Source of the DNA: Apricaphanius iberus
Lineage: Eukaryota; Chordata; Actinopteri; Cyprinodontiformes; Aphaniidae
Length of the DNA stretch: 64,000 bases
Reading direction: 5' to 3'
Assembly: GCA_028564705.1 (NCBI GenBank)
Contig: JAPXFQ010001015.1
Coordinates: 372,001 to 436,000 of the forward strand
Below are positions 11,472 to 22,049 of the stretch, one piece after another. Below the pieces are notes generated by a model that was not told the origin of the DNA, ran no database searches, and was given only the letters and a program-made list of their open reading frames with translations. The position numbers and the translations under genes were made by a program. Numbering within the stretch: the first letter of the stretch is position 1; every line of letters starts with the position of its first letter.

Positions 11472-12417
11472 TAGGGGTGTGAGGAAAAATCAATTCACGT
11501 CTGAATCTCGATTCCTATTTAACAAGATTCAGAATCGATCCGAAATGTTTGAGAATCGATTCTCAAAAAATTTGTTTTCTGAACCTTTTTACATTTTCGC
11601 TTCGCGTAGTGTTTTTCATGCAACGGCCACCGTCGCATTGACAGGTCTGATGCGCCGTTGGCTAGCTAGCGCTAGCTAGCTGTAGCCACTAGTCTAAAGC
11701 GTCAGCATGAAAGACGAAAGAGAAATCCAGCCCGTCTAAAAGGTCTTCTCCATGCTAATGACACCCTTGGCTAAAGTATTTTTTTAATTTTTTATTTATA
11801 ATACAAGTATAAGAGCGATTTTTCTTTATAAGCTACACATAAACATCTAGGAGCGCTGCACACCTGTAGCGCTTTCAAGGAAGTCGAAATATATGCTGAG
11901 TTCAATAACGTTAGGACATTTAAAATTTCTAACAAAAACAATGAAAATAATAACATAAGCCATAAATTTCTGTTTAATGATGGTTGATAAGCAACATTTG
12001 GTGCATACTAAATATTTTCAATGTATTCTCTACTACGTACCAAAAAAACAAACAAAATACATATTATTTTCTTCTTAAAATATATCAGCCTTTTTTTTCA
12101 AGACTAGAATTTTGGTTTAAAAGGTCTTGGATGTCCAGTTGCAATTTCATGTCTTGTTACTTTTGAACCATTTCCATTCTCTCAACATAGATTGTAAAAT
12201 CCATTTTGTGTTGATGCCCTATTACATTCATGGCTCACTTCAAAACAGACACTTGGAAGATCAAGTTGTGTTTGTATTACAAACACAAATAATGAATGAA
12301 AGAGTATTGATTGAGACATTTTTTTTATTTGAATCGAGAATCGCTTCTGAATCGAATAGTCACCCCAAGAATCGGAATCGAATTGATTCGTGAGATGTTG
12401 TAAGATTCCCACCCCTA
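11472..12417. mobile_element. hAT MITE with perfect 8-bp target duplication
   Basis: The element starts TAGGGGTGTGAGG and ends TTCCCACCCCTA. It is flanked by identical 8-bp copies of ATAATTAG (11464-11471 and 12418-12425). The 946-bp body has no transposase. It contains GAATCGATT-type subterminal repeats near both ends and a 20-bp perfect palindrome at 11661-11680. The intact duplication indicates a fairly recent insertion. Confidence 0.92.
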
Positions 12418-12425
12418 ATAATTAG

Positions 12426-14657
12426 TACATGTAATACCCTTGAAAGGATCAATAACACATAGCTGTCATGAAATATTTGAATCAATGGCAAATATACCAT
12501 AAACTTCTTATAATATGCCCCAATTTAAACCTCAACTACTGTAAAATATCCCTGACAAATACGCTATTTGCATGCTCAACCCCTGTTCCTTTATTGTGTA
12601 AAGTTGCACTTTTGATAAGGCTTTTTGTGTATGATTTGAAATATAATAAATGCTGTTACACTGTTTCAAAACTATTTCAGTTTGTGTAGGACTATCCATG
12701 TTTTCTGAACATATTCAACATCCTTTAAAAAGAATACAGCAATAATACCGAAAACCATCTTTTTTTGGTCATAATAACCTCAAGGTTGAATTTTCACACC
12801 GGGGCAATCCTATGCTAATGCACACAAAGCACAGTGGAGACTCTGACCTCCTCAACCATAGACTTAACATGTAATCTTGCCGTTCAGGCCGTTGACGTTT
12901 TGGGCAGTATGAACGCACCATTAATATCTGTACAGTGGAGTGATATTGTCTGTAAAAAAAGTCCCAGAGCTTTTGTACTGTAATATCAGCAATCATGGAA
13001 TGTCTCTCGTCCAATCAAATTGGTCAGAACTAACTGTTGTATATTTTACTATATTTGAATGCACCATAGAAGAATTTATTATTCCCTCTTATGACAATAC
13101 TTTTATCTTGGCTGCCTGGTAATTTTAATTTGATTTTTGTAGCTGTAGAATAATCATAATAATGTGCAGAAAGTGAGTAACTGTCCTCTTTTGTCAGGTA
13201 CAACCTCAAGTGTCAGTGTCTAATAGTTTCCATCTTCTACTTCTATCTAAAATACACTTAAAACATTGGGTTTATTATTGTTTATAAATGGATAGAAGTA
13301 AAAATGACAAGCGCAAGCAACTTCAAATGTAAGGTGGTAAATGTAAGGTCTAGGTGTTTCTATCGGCTGTGATGGGCCTAAAGCAGCTCCTCTCCAGCTG
13401 CAAACACAGTCCATCTCTGAAAACATGGTCATGAGGTGCTCCTCTGCACACAGACATGCTGGCTCTCTGTCCTCCTCCGGTCCCTGCAGGAGTAGGATGC
13501 AGAGAGAGGACATTCAGACAGGTTCCTCAGCAGGATGTTCTTTGCTTCACAGCTTGCAAACAGGACCCTTGGGAAGGGTGAAGCCGTTTGTGACAGAAAT
13601 GTCCATTTATGCTGAAACAATGTGGTCGGCCACCTCAGTATCCAGTCAGATGAGTCCATCATCTATCTGACAATGGGAAGGACTGCTCCTTGGTCTTGTA
13701 GGAAAGTTCCTTTTCTGTACTTTCAGACAGTGTTTGAATTATTCATATCTGACCAGAACGCTCAGGAGTTATGGTGCAGAGAAACTGTTGTGACAAATAT
13801 GATGTTATGTTTAATACTACCTGTGACTGACTGAGCTTGGATTAGGGAGCTACTAACGTATCATATATGCCCTGAAAACCCTACTTTTAAGCTTTTCAGT
13901 ACTTTGGGAATCCTGCAGCTATCTTTAACAGTTCAGAGATTACAAGTACACATGCAAAATCCTGTTAGTGTTGACTGGTTGGTAAGAAAAGGGTTAACGT
14001 CAGCGGAAATGAGTCCCTATAAATATGTGGTAGATATACCAGCCCACAGAAGACCTGTATCAATAACTAAATAAAGCTGACATATACTATTATATTGTCT
14101 TTTATAATACAGAGTGTCTCTCCCCAACACGCATCTTCTGTATTTGACTACTTCAAATCAGTGTGTCTCCGCAATAAGGCCGTGTGTCTGAACCCATTAT
14201 CTGTAAGACATGGTAAAAATTGAGCAAAAATGTTATTTACATAGTTTTTGAGACAGGATGAGAATTCCAACGAGGTAAACCCAGACAGAGATTGGACACC
14301 GTTTTTATAAACGTCCTATGACTTTAAAGGAGCTTTGGAGGTTTTTCAAAGTCTTTCCTTTCTGCATTATTTGCCTTAGGCTTAGTTTCCCCTAATGCTC
14401 ATGAAATGTCTCCTCGTTTCAGATTCATTTGAAATAAAGGTCAGGAGAAAAGAAGCTGAGGCTGACTATAACTAGCAGCCTAGCCAATAGGAGGAGCAGC
14501 GTCAACAATTCTTGTCCCAATCTGAAGAAAAGTCTCACTGAACTCTGATGTCTTTATCCATCTTATGCAGGATTTCCTTCATTCTTTTCAATAGTTTTTG
14601 CAGCTTCATGTGTTCTGGTCAGTATGGCTCTGTGTGGCCAGAATGTTGATTCTCACA
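12426..14657. other. 2.2-kb intronic stretch, nothing recognised
   Basis: Several short ORFs occur on both strands, but none has family motifs or splice support. No terminal repeats or target duplications stand out. An AATAAAG at about 14070 could be a chance polyadenylation-like signal. Confidence 0.45.
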
Positions 14658-15354
14658 TAGGGCTGGGTGATTAATCGAATTTGAATTGAAATCCTGATAT
14701 TAAAAGGATCGATTGCGATTGAGGGGAATTTTTTCAATCTTTATGCCAACTGACCAATCCAGTCAAAGCACTGCCTTGTTGTCAAGCTAACTGGCCAATC
14801 AAGTTGCAGAAAAAACATGGTACTTAAAAGTAGGAGGCCGCTGCTGGTAGGTAAAACGAAAGTGACGCGTCAAAAGTTTAAGGCTGGTGTAGAATTTATA
14901 AGGAAAATGGACAAAAGACAAGATGATAAAGATGACAAAATTGTTAACACGACCAGAGAAGAGAACATTGCCATGACATGGTGGAGAGAAGTGGCAATGT
15001 GAGCTCAGTAGTTTGGAAATGGTTTGGATATTTCAGAAAGGACAGCAGCCAGACTAAAGCAATCTGCTGACACACCATTTCATCAAAGCTCAGTAATACA
15101 ATCAATCTATTTAATCACCTGAAGTCCCATCATCCCTCTGAGGGACAAATCGACACATGCAGTTTTGAAGTGATGCTATTTTCTTAGCAATACAACAGTA
15201 GCAGGGTGCACGGTCTTTATGCAACATTAAGAGTGAAGGCTATATATAGTTCTTTTTATCATTGTTTTTTATTATTAAACTAAATCAAATCAAAAATGGA
15301 GATTGTTCAATATACTGAAAATAATCGTTTTATTTTCGTAATCGCCTACCCCTA
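14658..15354 (+). mobile_element. hAT derivative with degenerate BED finger
   Basis: The ends are TAGGGCTGGGTGATTAATCG at the left and GTAATCGCCTACCCCTA at the right, imperfect inverted repeats. The plus strand from 14817 opens as a 61-codon frame rich in Lys/Arg. About 15003-15135 then reads SSVVWKWFGYFRKDSSQTKA and, after a stop, NTINLFNHLKSHHP, the framework of a BED zinc finger. The first Cys pair is damaged and no catalytic region follows. A target duplication is not obvious. Confidence 0.65.
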
Positions 15355-16440
15355 TCCATGAGTTCTAGGTAATTTCTGCTGGTTTTTCCCATAAGGCTAA
15401 TCTGTTTTCAGGTGAGGAGCCAAACTGCATCATCAACTGTTTAGATAGTTAAGCCTGGGATCACACTGTGCGTTTCTCGACCGTCTCAAAAGGCCGCTTC
15501 ATGTCACACTGTCTGACCCTAGATCAAATTTTTTTTCAAACATTACCAGTGATGCGGGATACGTCACTGTAAGCTGACAGATGAGCAGAACCAAGTTGGC
15601 CACCAGAAAATGTAAACAAGTGCAAGCTCCGTTAAAGGTCTTATATCATGCAAAATCTACTTTTTGGAGCTTTCAACCATGCTGTAATGCAATTTTTCTC
15701 ATAAAAAGGCCGGCCCTCTCCTGGAAAACAAAAGACTCACAACATAGTGCCTGACGTGTCCGCGCTGTCCCTGCAGATTAAACACACACTCCCCCTTTCT
15801 CACAGGTATGAGCTGCAAGAGTCCGAAGCAAGACACTGAGCAGTAATATTTTACTTTCTAAAATGTCTCAGTGAAAATCCGTTTGGTTGCAAAAAAATAC
15901 AGGGCTTTATTCACCATTCCTAAAGAACAGTCAAATCGCACGAAATGGCTAGAATTTCTCTCCCGAATCCTGCATCTAACAAACTACAACATGTTTGTAT
16001 GTAAATAGTCATTTCAGCTATATCTGCTTTCCGAACCTTGGCCAGAACCACAGCGGACTGTCAGAGAGATAAATTTTTGCAGCCGGATAAATACCAACAA
16101 TAGAAACACCTGATGAAGTTGCCATAGCATAGGAGTCAACGCTAGCTACATGCTGATGTGTGTTAGCCATTTATGAAGCTGCTTATGTGAATTTTATAAC
16201 AGCATTGTGAGATCACTTTATGTTTCTCAGAATTATTAATTTTGAAGATAAAGGAAATGGGTTGTGTGATTCAATTATCACATAAGTGCTCTTTGTCACC
16301 TCCACACTGGCTTTCTAATTTCCTTCCTGATGTCCACGACAAATTACCAAGTCCAGTTGCGTTTAATTGAAATTTCCTTGAGACTTCCTGATGTCGTTAT
16401 GCTAATTATCTGCACTGTTAAAGCAGCAATCCAGATTATT
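15355..16440. repeat. Possible unclassified repeat
   Basis: From about 15635 the sequence TTAAAGGTCTTATATCATGC resembles the end of a dispersed fish repeat that I remember but cannot name. No matching second end or coding frame was found. The rest of this 1.1-kb stretch is unremarkable. Confidence 0.3.
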
Positions 16441-17076
16441 TCGGGGAGAGACTTTTTTTTTATACCGACGTACGAAGAAGTTTGCTTTGTTAACCATGAT
16501 GAATAAGCTAGGATTCAATCTCACACACACATTTTAGCCACATTTTACCTGCGCTGTATAAAAAATGCAGACACAAAGGTAAAGCCGCACCGAAAACAGT
16601 GGAGTGTTTTGCAACAACTGACCTGAGATCAAACCGCTCTACGGAGCCATACCAGAGTCTGAAAGTGCATTAGATCGATAGAGAATAAAAAAAAATCTGA
16701 GCTTGTTGCTTCAAGCATCCTACTTTCTGGATAACCCCATGGAGGAAAACATTGCAGCCGAAGGGAATTATTAGCTGGGATCAAAAGGAAGAAAACCTTG
16801 ATTGCATAACGACACCGATGACCATCGAGTGTGATGATTAAAAGTAGATAAAGTTGTTAATATTTGCCTTTGTCTTAAAATAAATAAATAATCTTATGGA
16901 ATAGAATAAATTATGTATAAAGAAATCTGTTTATAATACACAATATTTTTGATTGCATTAATTTAAAAATGCATGAGAAAAGCCCCACAAAATAACTGGA
17001 CATTAAATCGCAATCGCAATATTGAAGAAAAAAAAAAAATCGCAATTAGATTATTTTCCAAAATCGTTGAGCCCTA
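16441..17076 (-). mobile_element. hAT element (family shared with 36790 and 62343), truncated copy
   Basis: Read on the minus strand it begins TAGGGCTCAACGATTTTGG at 17076 and matches the left halves of the copies at 36790-41278 and 62343-63458. Shared stretches include the poly(T)/ATTGCGATTT subterminus, the ACTCGATGGTCATCGG segment and the GATCCCAGCTAATAATTCCC segment. The other terminus is absent, so this copy is truncated. The left limit is approximate. No transposase is encoded. Confidence 0.75.
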
Positions 17077-18111
17077 GTTTGAAGCCTTTAAGATTCGATA
17101 GTAGCCTATCTCCATTTTGAAAAGCATCTCTGATGTAAATCACATATCGACGTAACACCCTACTCAGGTCTCTAACCCTGCATCCGAATCCTTAGTATAT
17201 ACTACATGCTACAAGCTACTACTTTCCCGTTGATGCAGGAAATACTGTGTACCAAACCAGCGAGTAGTAGGTATGAAATCGGACCTACTGTCCCACCATT
17301 TAGTGAATGTTTACGTTAAGGTCGCCTGTGGTACCGTTAAACACCTTATCAACTTAAATGTTTAAACTGTTGTCAAAAAACAAAGTAATCAGCAACATCT
17401 CTACACTTTTACATTTATACGCAGAAATTGAGGCGTTCTCTATGGTTTACAGTTCCTCTGTAGCCAAGGTCAGTCTTCTACAATTTTGGGGCTTTTGCTG
17501 CATTGTGGGATAGAGTAGCGTCCACCGGCTGCTTACTGTGGTGGTAGTACACATCCAGGAACTTTATGCCTACTGCTCTGATCAATACTGGAGATTCAGA
17601 TCTAATACATCGCTCGCTTACTCCTTTTTGTGTTGCATAGCAGAGGTGTGGACTCGACCCATGTGACTTGGACTCGGGTCATTATTTTGATGACTTCAGA
17701 CTTAACAAAATGAACAGAGACTTGCAACTCGACTTGGACTTTAACATCAATGACTCGTAACTTCACTTAGACTTGCACCTTTTGACTCGAGAAGACTTGC
17801 TACTTCCCATGAAAACTGGGAAAAATGTTCACATGGTCACGCATCTGTGAAAAAAGTATGCACCACCTGTATGGGAGCCCAAGTCTCCTCCCCTTCCTGT
17901 CGACCCACGAGAGGAGCTTCTCCTCCGTGCTGGCTCTCATTGCATACCTGCTACTTTCCAAATGGTCAGATTTATAGAGGTTTTTTCCACGTTTAATGCT
18001 TATTCCTTCGTTCTGGAGGATACGGCCCTTTGTCTCTTTCTTCTTCTTCACTTGTAGTCCGCTAGACTATGCTATGTCCGCTTTGTCTCGAAGACATTAC
18101 AACCTAGATGA

Positions 18112-19380
18112 CACTGAATTTTCAGCTTTTAAATTCAGACAAGACAGAAGTTGTTGTCTTTGGACCAGAACCTTTAAAATGGAAACTGCTAAATCAATCA
18201 CTTCATCTGGATGGCATTAATTTGGCCTCTGGTAAAAAAATTTAAAGAACCTCTGTGTAATTTTTGACCAAGACATGACATTTAAATCCCATATTAAACA
18301 GGTTTCTAAGATTTCTTTCTTTCACCTACGGAAAATTGCTAAAATCAGAAACATCAGGTCCAGGAGTGATGCAGTGAAAATAGCCCATGCATTTGTGACT
18401 TCAAGGCTGGACTACTGTAATTCCTTATTATCAGGAAGTCCACAAAATGCAATTAAAAGCCTTCAGTTGATCTAAAATGCTGCAGCAAGAGTTCTGATGA
18501 ATATTAAAAAGAGAGATCACATTTCTCCTGTTTTGGCTTCTCTCCATTGGCTCCCTGTTAAATCCAGAATAGAGTTTAAGATCCTCCTCCTTACTTATAA
18601 AACCCTTAATAATCAGCTCCATCATACATCAGAGATCTGATTGTTCCATATGTTCCTAACAGAGCACTTTGTTCTCAGAATGCAGGTCTACTGGTAGTTC
18701 CTAGGATTTCTTTTGATAAAGCTTATAGTTAGAATGGCTTAGGTTATCCTGAGCTATTTTTGTAGTTATGCTGCTATAGGTTTAGACTGTTGGAGGACAG
18801 ACTGACCACATTTCTTCATTCTTCTAGTTTTCTCTCCTACTACTCTCCAGATATATTTTTTCTGCTGTTATTGTGACCGTAACCCAGTGTCCTCTCAGTA
18901 TTTTTCTCCCCATAGAAGCTCCACATGGTCTGGTATCCTGCTCAATTACAACGCCCCCCTGCTGGATGGGGAACATAGTCCAGATGATGCTCAAAGTCAC
19001 CAAGCATCCTCCATGCTGTCTCTTCTCTGTCTTCTCAGACCCCCAGACAGTCGTGGCAGATGAACGCTTGTACTGATCCAGGTTCTGGTTCTGCTGAAGG
19101 TTTCTTCCTGTTAAAGGGGAGTTTTTTCCTCTCCACTGTCACTAGATGCTTGCTCAGTATGAGGGATTGCTGGGGAATTGCTGTGGTTGGAGTCTGCATG
19201 ATCAGGGCACAACCTCACATCAATGACTCAGCACAATCTGCTGGGATTCCTTACATAGAAAACTTTTAACTGATTGGAATGTTTGTACAATTGTATTGAA
19301 ATGACATTTGTTGTAAAATGCCTTGAGATGATATTTGATGTTAATTGGCGCTATTGAAGAAATAAGTTAATTGAATTAAA
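18112..19380 (+). mobile_element. L2 LINE 3' fragment
   Basis: Decayed reverse transcriptase C-terminal sequence runs from NSDKTEVVVFGPE-like codons near 18140 through SFFHLRKIAKIRNIRS (18315), FVTSRLDYCNSLLSGSPQNA (18390-18450) and SPVLASLHWLPVKSRIEFK-like codons (18530-18580). A 3' untranslated region (about 18740-19380) follows with the block CCTGTTAAAGGGGAGTTTTT and the tail GGCGCTATTGAAGAAATAAG. The same 3' region occurs at 40590-40858 and 63540-64000. It is 5'-truncated, with stops and frameshifts. Confidence 0.88.
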
Positions 19381-19753
19381 GGTTTTTACACAAAACCTAA
19401 TGCAACTTTTGCCACCAGTCAAAAATCAGCAATTTCTCAGCATCAAAATTAGTCTTTAAAATTTGTGGACATCTTATTTTCGATCCATGGCACAATAAAA
19501 ACTGGATGATAAAATACCTCTGATCTCTCCATCGACTCATTTATTTGCCAGTAGGGATTCAGTGCGCATGCGTCAGCGTCCTGATGCCTCTTGCCAACTC
19601 CGGCTCTTCAACACGGTTTTAACTGGCTTTTAATTCTTTTTAAGTGTTTTTTAATATTTCCTTTTGACTAGTTTTAACCGTTTTTAAATTTTAGCGACTT
19701 ATCTTTTATCGGACGCGTTTTTAATCAGAGCACGGACCACTGTTACTTTTATC

Positions 19754-20965
19754 ATGCCTGCATTCACCTGTAGCTCCGGGTGTGATGGTTGTGCCAGGCT
19801 AACCAAGAAAATCAAGGAATTAGAGCAGAGGATCTCCAATTTACACCTTATCCAGGACCACGAGCGCGACGTGGACATCATTTTCGGCCGAGCCTTTGCT
19901 GCTGCCACCAGCGCCCAGCTGGCCGACACAATCCCCTGCCAGCCAGGTGAACCTGTGGAGGGGGATGCCATCACCGGGTCTCCAGGCGGACTCAGACAGA
20001 CGAACGCCGGCGGAAGTACGACATCTACGGCAGAGGAGGAGCGCTGGTTCCAGCAGGGGGCAAAGCCAAAAGCCCCGCACAGCTCCACTCCGGTGCCCCA
20101 GGGTGCGTGGTCGACGGTCAGGCCTGGTCGCGGTGGGGGCGCTCAGAGCGGCTGCCACCGTTCTCCAACCGGCCTTCCGCTGTCGAACAGCTTCGGTGCC
20201 CTGGGGGACGACTTCCCTCCTCTGACCGTCCCTCCGACCGTGCCGAAAACCAGCAGCTCCGCAGGACCGCCGCCCATCCCCTCGCAGCAGCCAGAGCAGC
20301 AGTCGGACTCTGGTAGCCACCCACGTCGCGCCATACCCAGGAATACAGCCAGGACCCGCCGAGGAGTGCTTCACTACACTCCGAATCCATGGAACGAGCC
20401 CTCGGCGCTCTCTAAACACCGCTGCAGTCCTGTGGAAGCCAAGCTGCCCAACTCCAGCAGGTCCTGGATAACGAGGTCTTCTGCCCAGCAGCCTGCACAC
20501 CATCCACCCAGCACTCTCATCATAGGAGATTCTATTATCCGGCACATTAGGATGAGAGGAGCTGTCACCCTTTGTTTCCCTGGAGTACAGTAAAGGATAT
20601 ATCTGAACAAATTCTGGACTCCATCCAACGTTTCCCTACTGTGAGTAAAGTTATAATTCATGTTGGCACCAATGACATCCGTAAACAGCAGTCTGAGCTC
20701 TAAAAGCAGGTTTTTATTCATCTTTTTAATCTTTTTAAAGACAAGACCGTTTTTTTTCTGGCCCCACTCCCACCATCAGCAGAGTAATAAATCGCATCAG
20801 CAGGTTACTTTCTCTTAACACTTGGTTTCCCTCTGCTACCGTGATGCACAATATTGGTTTTATAGACAATTTTAACATTTTCCGGGGCAGGAGTCAATTA
20901 TTTGGAGCAGATGGACTCCATCTTAACAGACAAGGTACACGTATGTTGGCATTAAGCCTGGCATA
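19754..20965 (+). pseudogene. LINE ORF1 with coiled coil and SGNH-esterase-like domain
   Basis: The first frame (19754-20593, 279 codons) begins with a CxxxCxxC cluster (residues 6-13) and a short coiled coil (KKIKELEQRISNLH). A long Pro/Ser/Gly-rich linker follows. It then reads STLIIGDSIIRHIR, the block I motif of SGNH/GDSL hydrolases. After a stop at 20593 other frames continue with VIIHVGTNDIRK (block III-like) near 20650 and FGADGLHLNRQGTRML (DxxH-like) near 20910-20950. This architecture is known for ORF1 of CR1/L2-clade LINEs, where it is thought to serve RNA binding or particle assembly. At least one stop and one frameshift break it. Confidence 0.8.
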
Positions 20966-21003
20966 CCCTCACCTCCACCCAGGGAGTGCCTGGGTGGAGG
21001 TGG
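20966..21003. repeat. GC-rich hairpin at the end of ORF1
   Basis: CACCTCCACCCAGG pairs perfectly with CCTGGGTGGAGGTG across a 5-nt loop (GAGTG). The stem extends outward through a G-T pair and further C-G pairs to about 18 bp. It sits just downstream of the last esterase motif in the ORF1-only element. Confidence 0.7.
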
Positions 21004-21386
21004 GGGTATCATCCCTCCCTCCTCTGGACACCCTGGGTTGCTGCCTTGGCTGCTGCTCCTGATCTGCTGCCGATGCAGATGGCTCCCATGATGGCGTTTC
21101 CTGGCTCATCTGTACTCAGCCCAATTATTTTTTTTTTTAAGCTTTTAAGAGTGTGTGTGTGTGTTTATGGCTGATGGGTTGGGTTGGGAGGGGGGTGTAG
21201 TTTTTTTGGTTTTTTGAACGGGGGGGTTGGGGGTTTGTGGGGTCATTTTAAATCTGTAAAGGACTTTGAGAAACCATGTTTGAAAAGCGCTTTATAAATA
21301 AAGTTTCATAAATAAAGTTTGATAAACAATTGACCGGAAGGCGGGGCTTATGCTCCCCATGTAGGGTTGGGACAACGCGTCGACAT

Positions 21387-21787
21387 TGTTGGGGAAAAAT
21401 AATAATGTATTATTATTTTCTCAGGGTGTATTTCTTTATCACAGTTTGCATACTTTTTAAATGTCATTTAGTTTCAACCATATGTTCCTTTGTATACACC
21501 CTGTTCTTTTAAGATGCTAATGAAGTTTGACCAAATAAAGAGAGACTGCAGTGGGAGGGCCCTTTGAGACCAGGTGACAGACCTGTGTGATCAGGACACA
21601 GGGCTGGGAGGCTGTCTGAAAAGCTGAGAGGAGAACAGATAAACGGTCAACCAGAGTATCTTCCTGGTCTCCCTCTGCAGAACTTTACTTATTTTATCTC
21701 CCACTGCAGAGTTCATTTAACTTCAATTTCTGTCCGACCCCTGTGTGTGATTCTTTTTTGGTAAAACCACTATTTTTTACCCTAACA
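21387..21787. mobile_element. Solo LTR of an endogenous retroelement
   Basis: A 401-bp block begins TGTTGGGGAAA and ends TACCCTAACA, the TG...CA ends of an LTR. It is flanked by GACAT and GACGT, a 5-bp duplication with one mismatch. An AATAAAG polyadenylation signal lies near 21534. Removing the block restores the terminal sequence of the host hAT element. No internal genes are present, so it is probably a product of LTR-LTR recombination. The family is not assigned. Confidence 0.7.
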
Positions 21788-21863
21788 GACGTAATCGATT
21801 ACCTCAACGCATAAGATACGTAGAAAAAATGCACGTCGATGCGTCATCACTTTCAAAACAAAC

Positions 21864-22049
21864 ATGGCGGGAGCAAGTAGTTTCAGCGTGAGTGAGTCAG
21901 TTGACTTAAATAAATCCATCCCAACTCACAGTTCAAAGGTTTGGAACTATTTTAAAATAAAAGCGAGCGATTGTGTGGTCTGCCAGCTTTGCAAACTGGA
22001 AATGTCTTATAAAAGCACGACGGCATCCAGGAGCAGTTCCAGCAAATGA
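21864..22049 (+). CDS. hAT BED zinc-finger ORF, 61 codons, catalytic part missing
   Basis: The ORF reads through SFSVSESVDLNKSIPTHSSK, then VWNYFKIKASDCVVCQLCK and SYKSTTASRSSSSK. The V/WxxF and CxxC elements are those of a BED finger, but the frame stops before the His pair. It is the first-exon-like part of a ZBED-type hAT transposase. The same peptide is encoded on the minus strand at 45334-45510. Conservation in two copies reflects common origin and does not show function. Confidence 0.7.
   Translation: MAGASSFSVSESVDLNKSIPTHSSKVWNYFKIKASDCVVCQLCKLEMSYKSTTASRSSSSK

Larger units (their letters stand above)
19560..21325 (+). mobile_element. ORF1-only LINE-derived element with L2-like tail
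   Basis: The element holds a LINE ORF1 (19754 to about 20960), then about 350 bp of 3' sequence ending in AAAAGCGCTTTATAAATAAAG and short repeats. No endonuclease or reverse transcriptase lies between ORF1 and the tail. The 5' region before the ATG is GC-richer than the surroundings and could be the internal promoter. A target duplication was not identified. It resembles half-LINEs that keep ORF1 and lose ORF2. Confidence 0.7.

Noticed and set aside
13247..13834. Overlapping ORFs of 70-88 codons on both strands
   Set aside because: No recognisable domain, no plausible splice context and no codon signature. Chance ORFs are expected at this length.
19841..20545. 234-codon minus-strand ORF
   Set aside because: It is the antisense shadow of the GC-rich LINE ORF1, whose esterase and coiled-coil motifs are on the plus strand.
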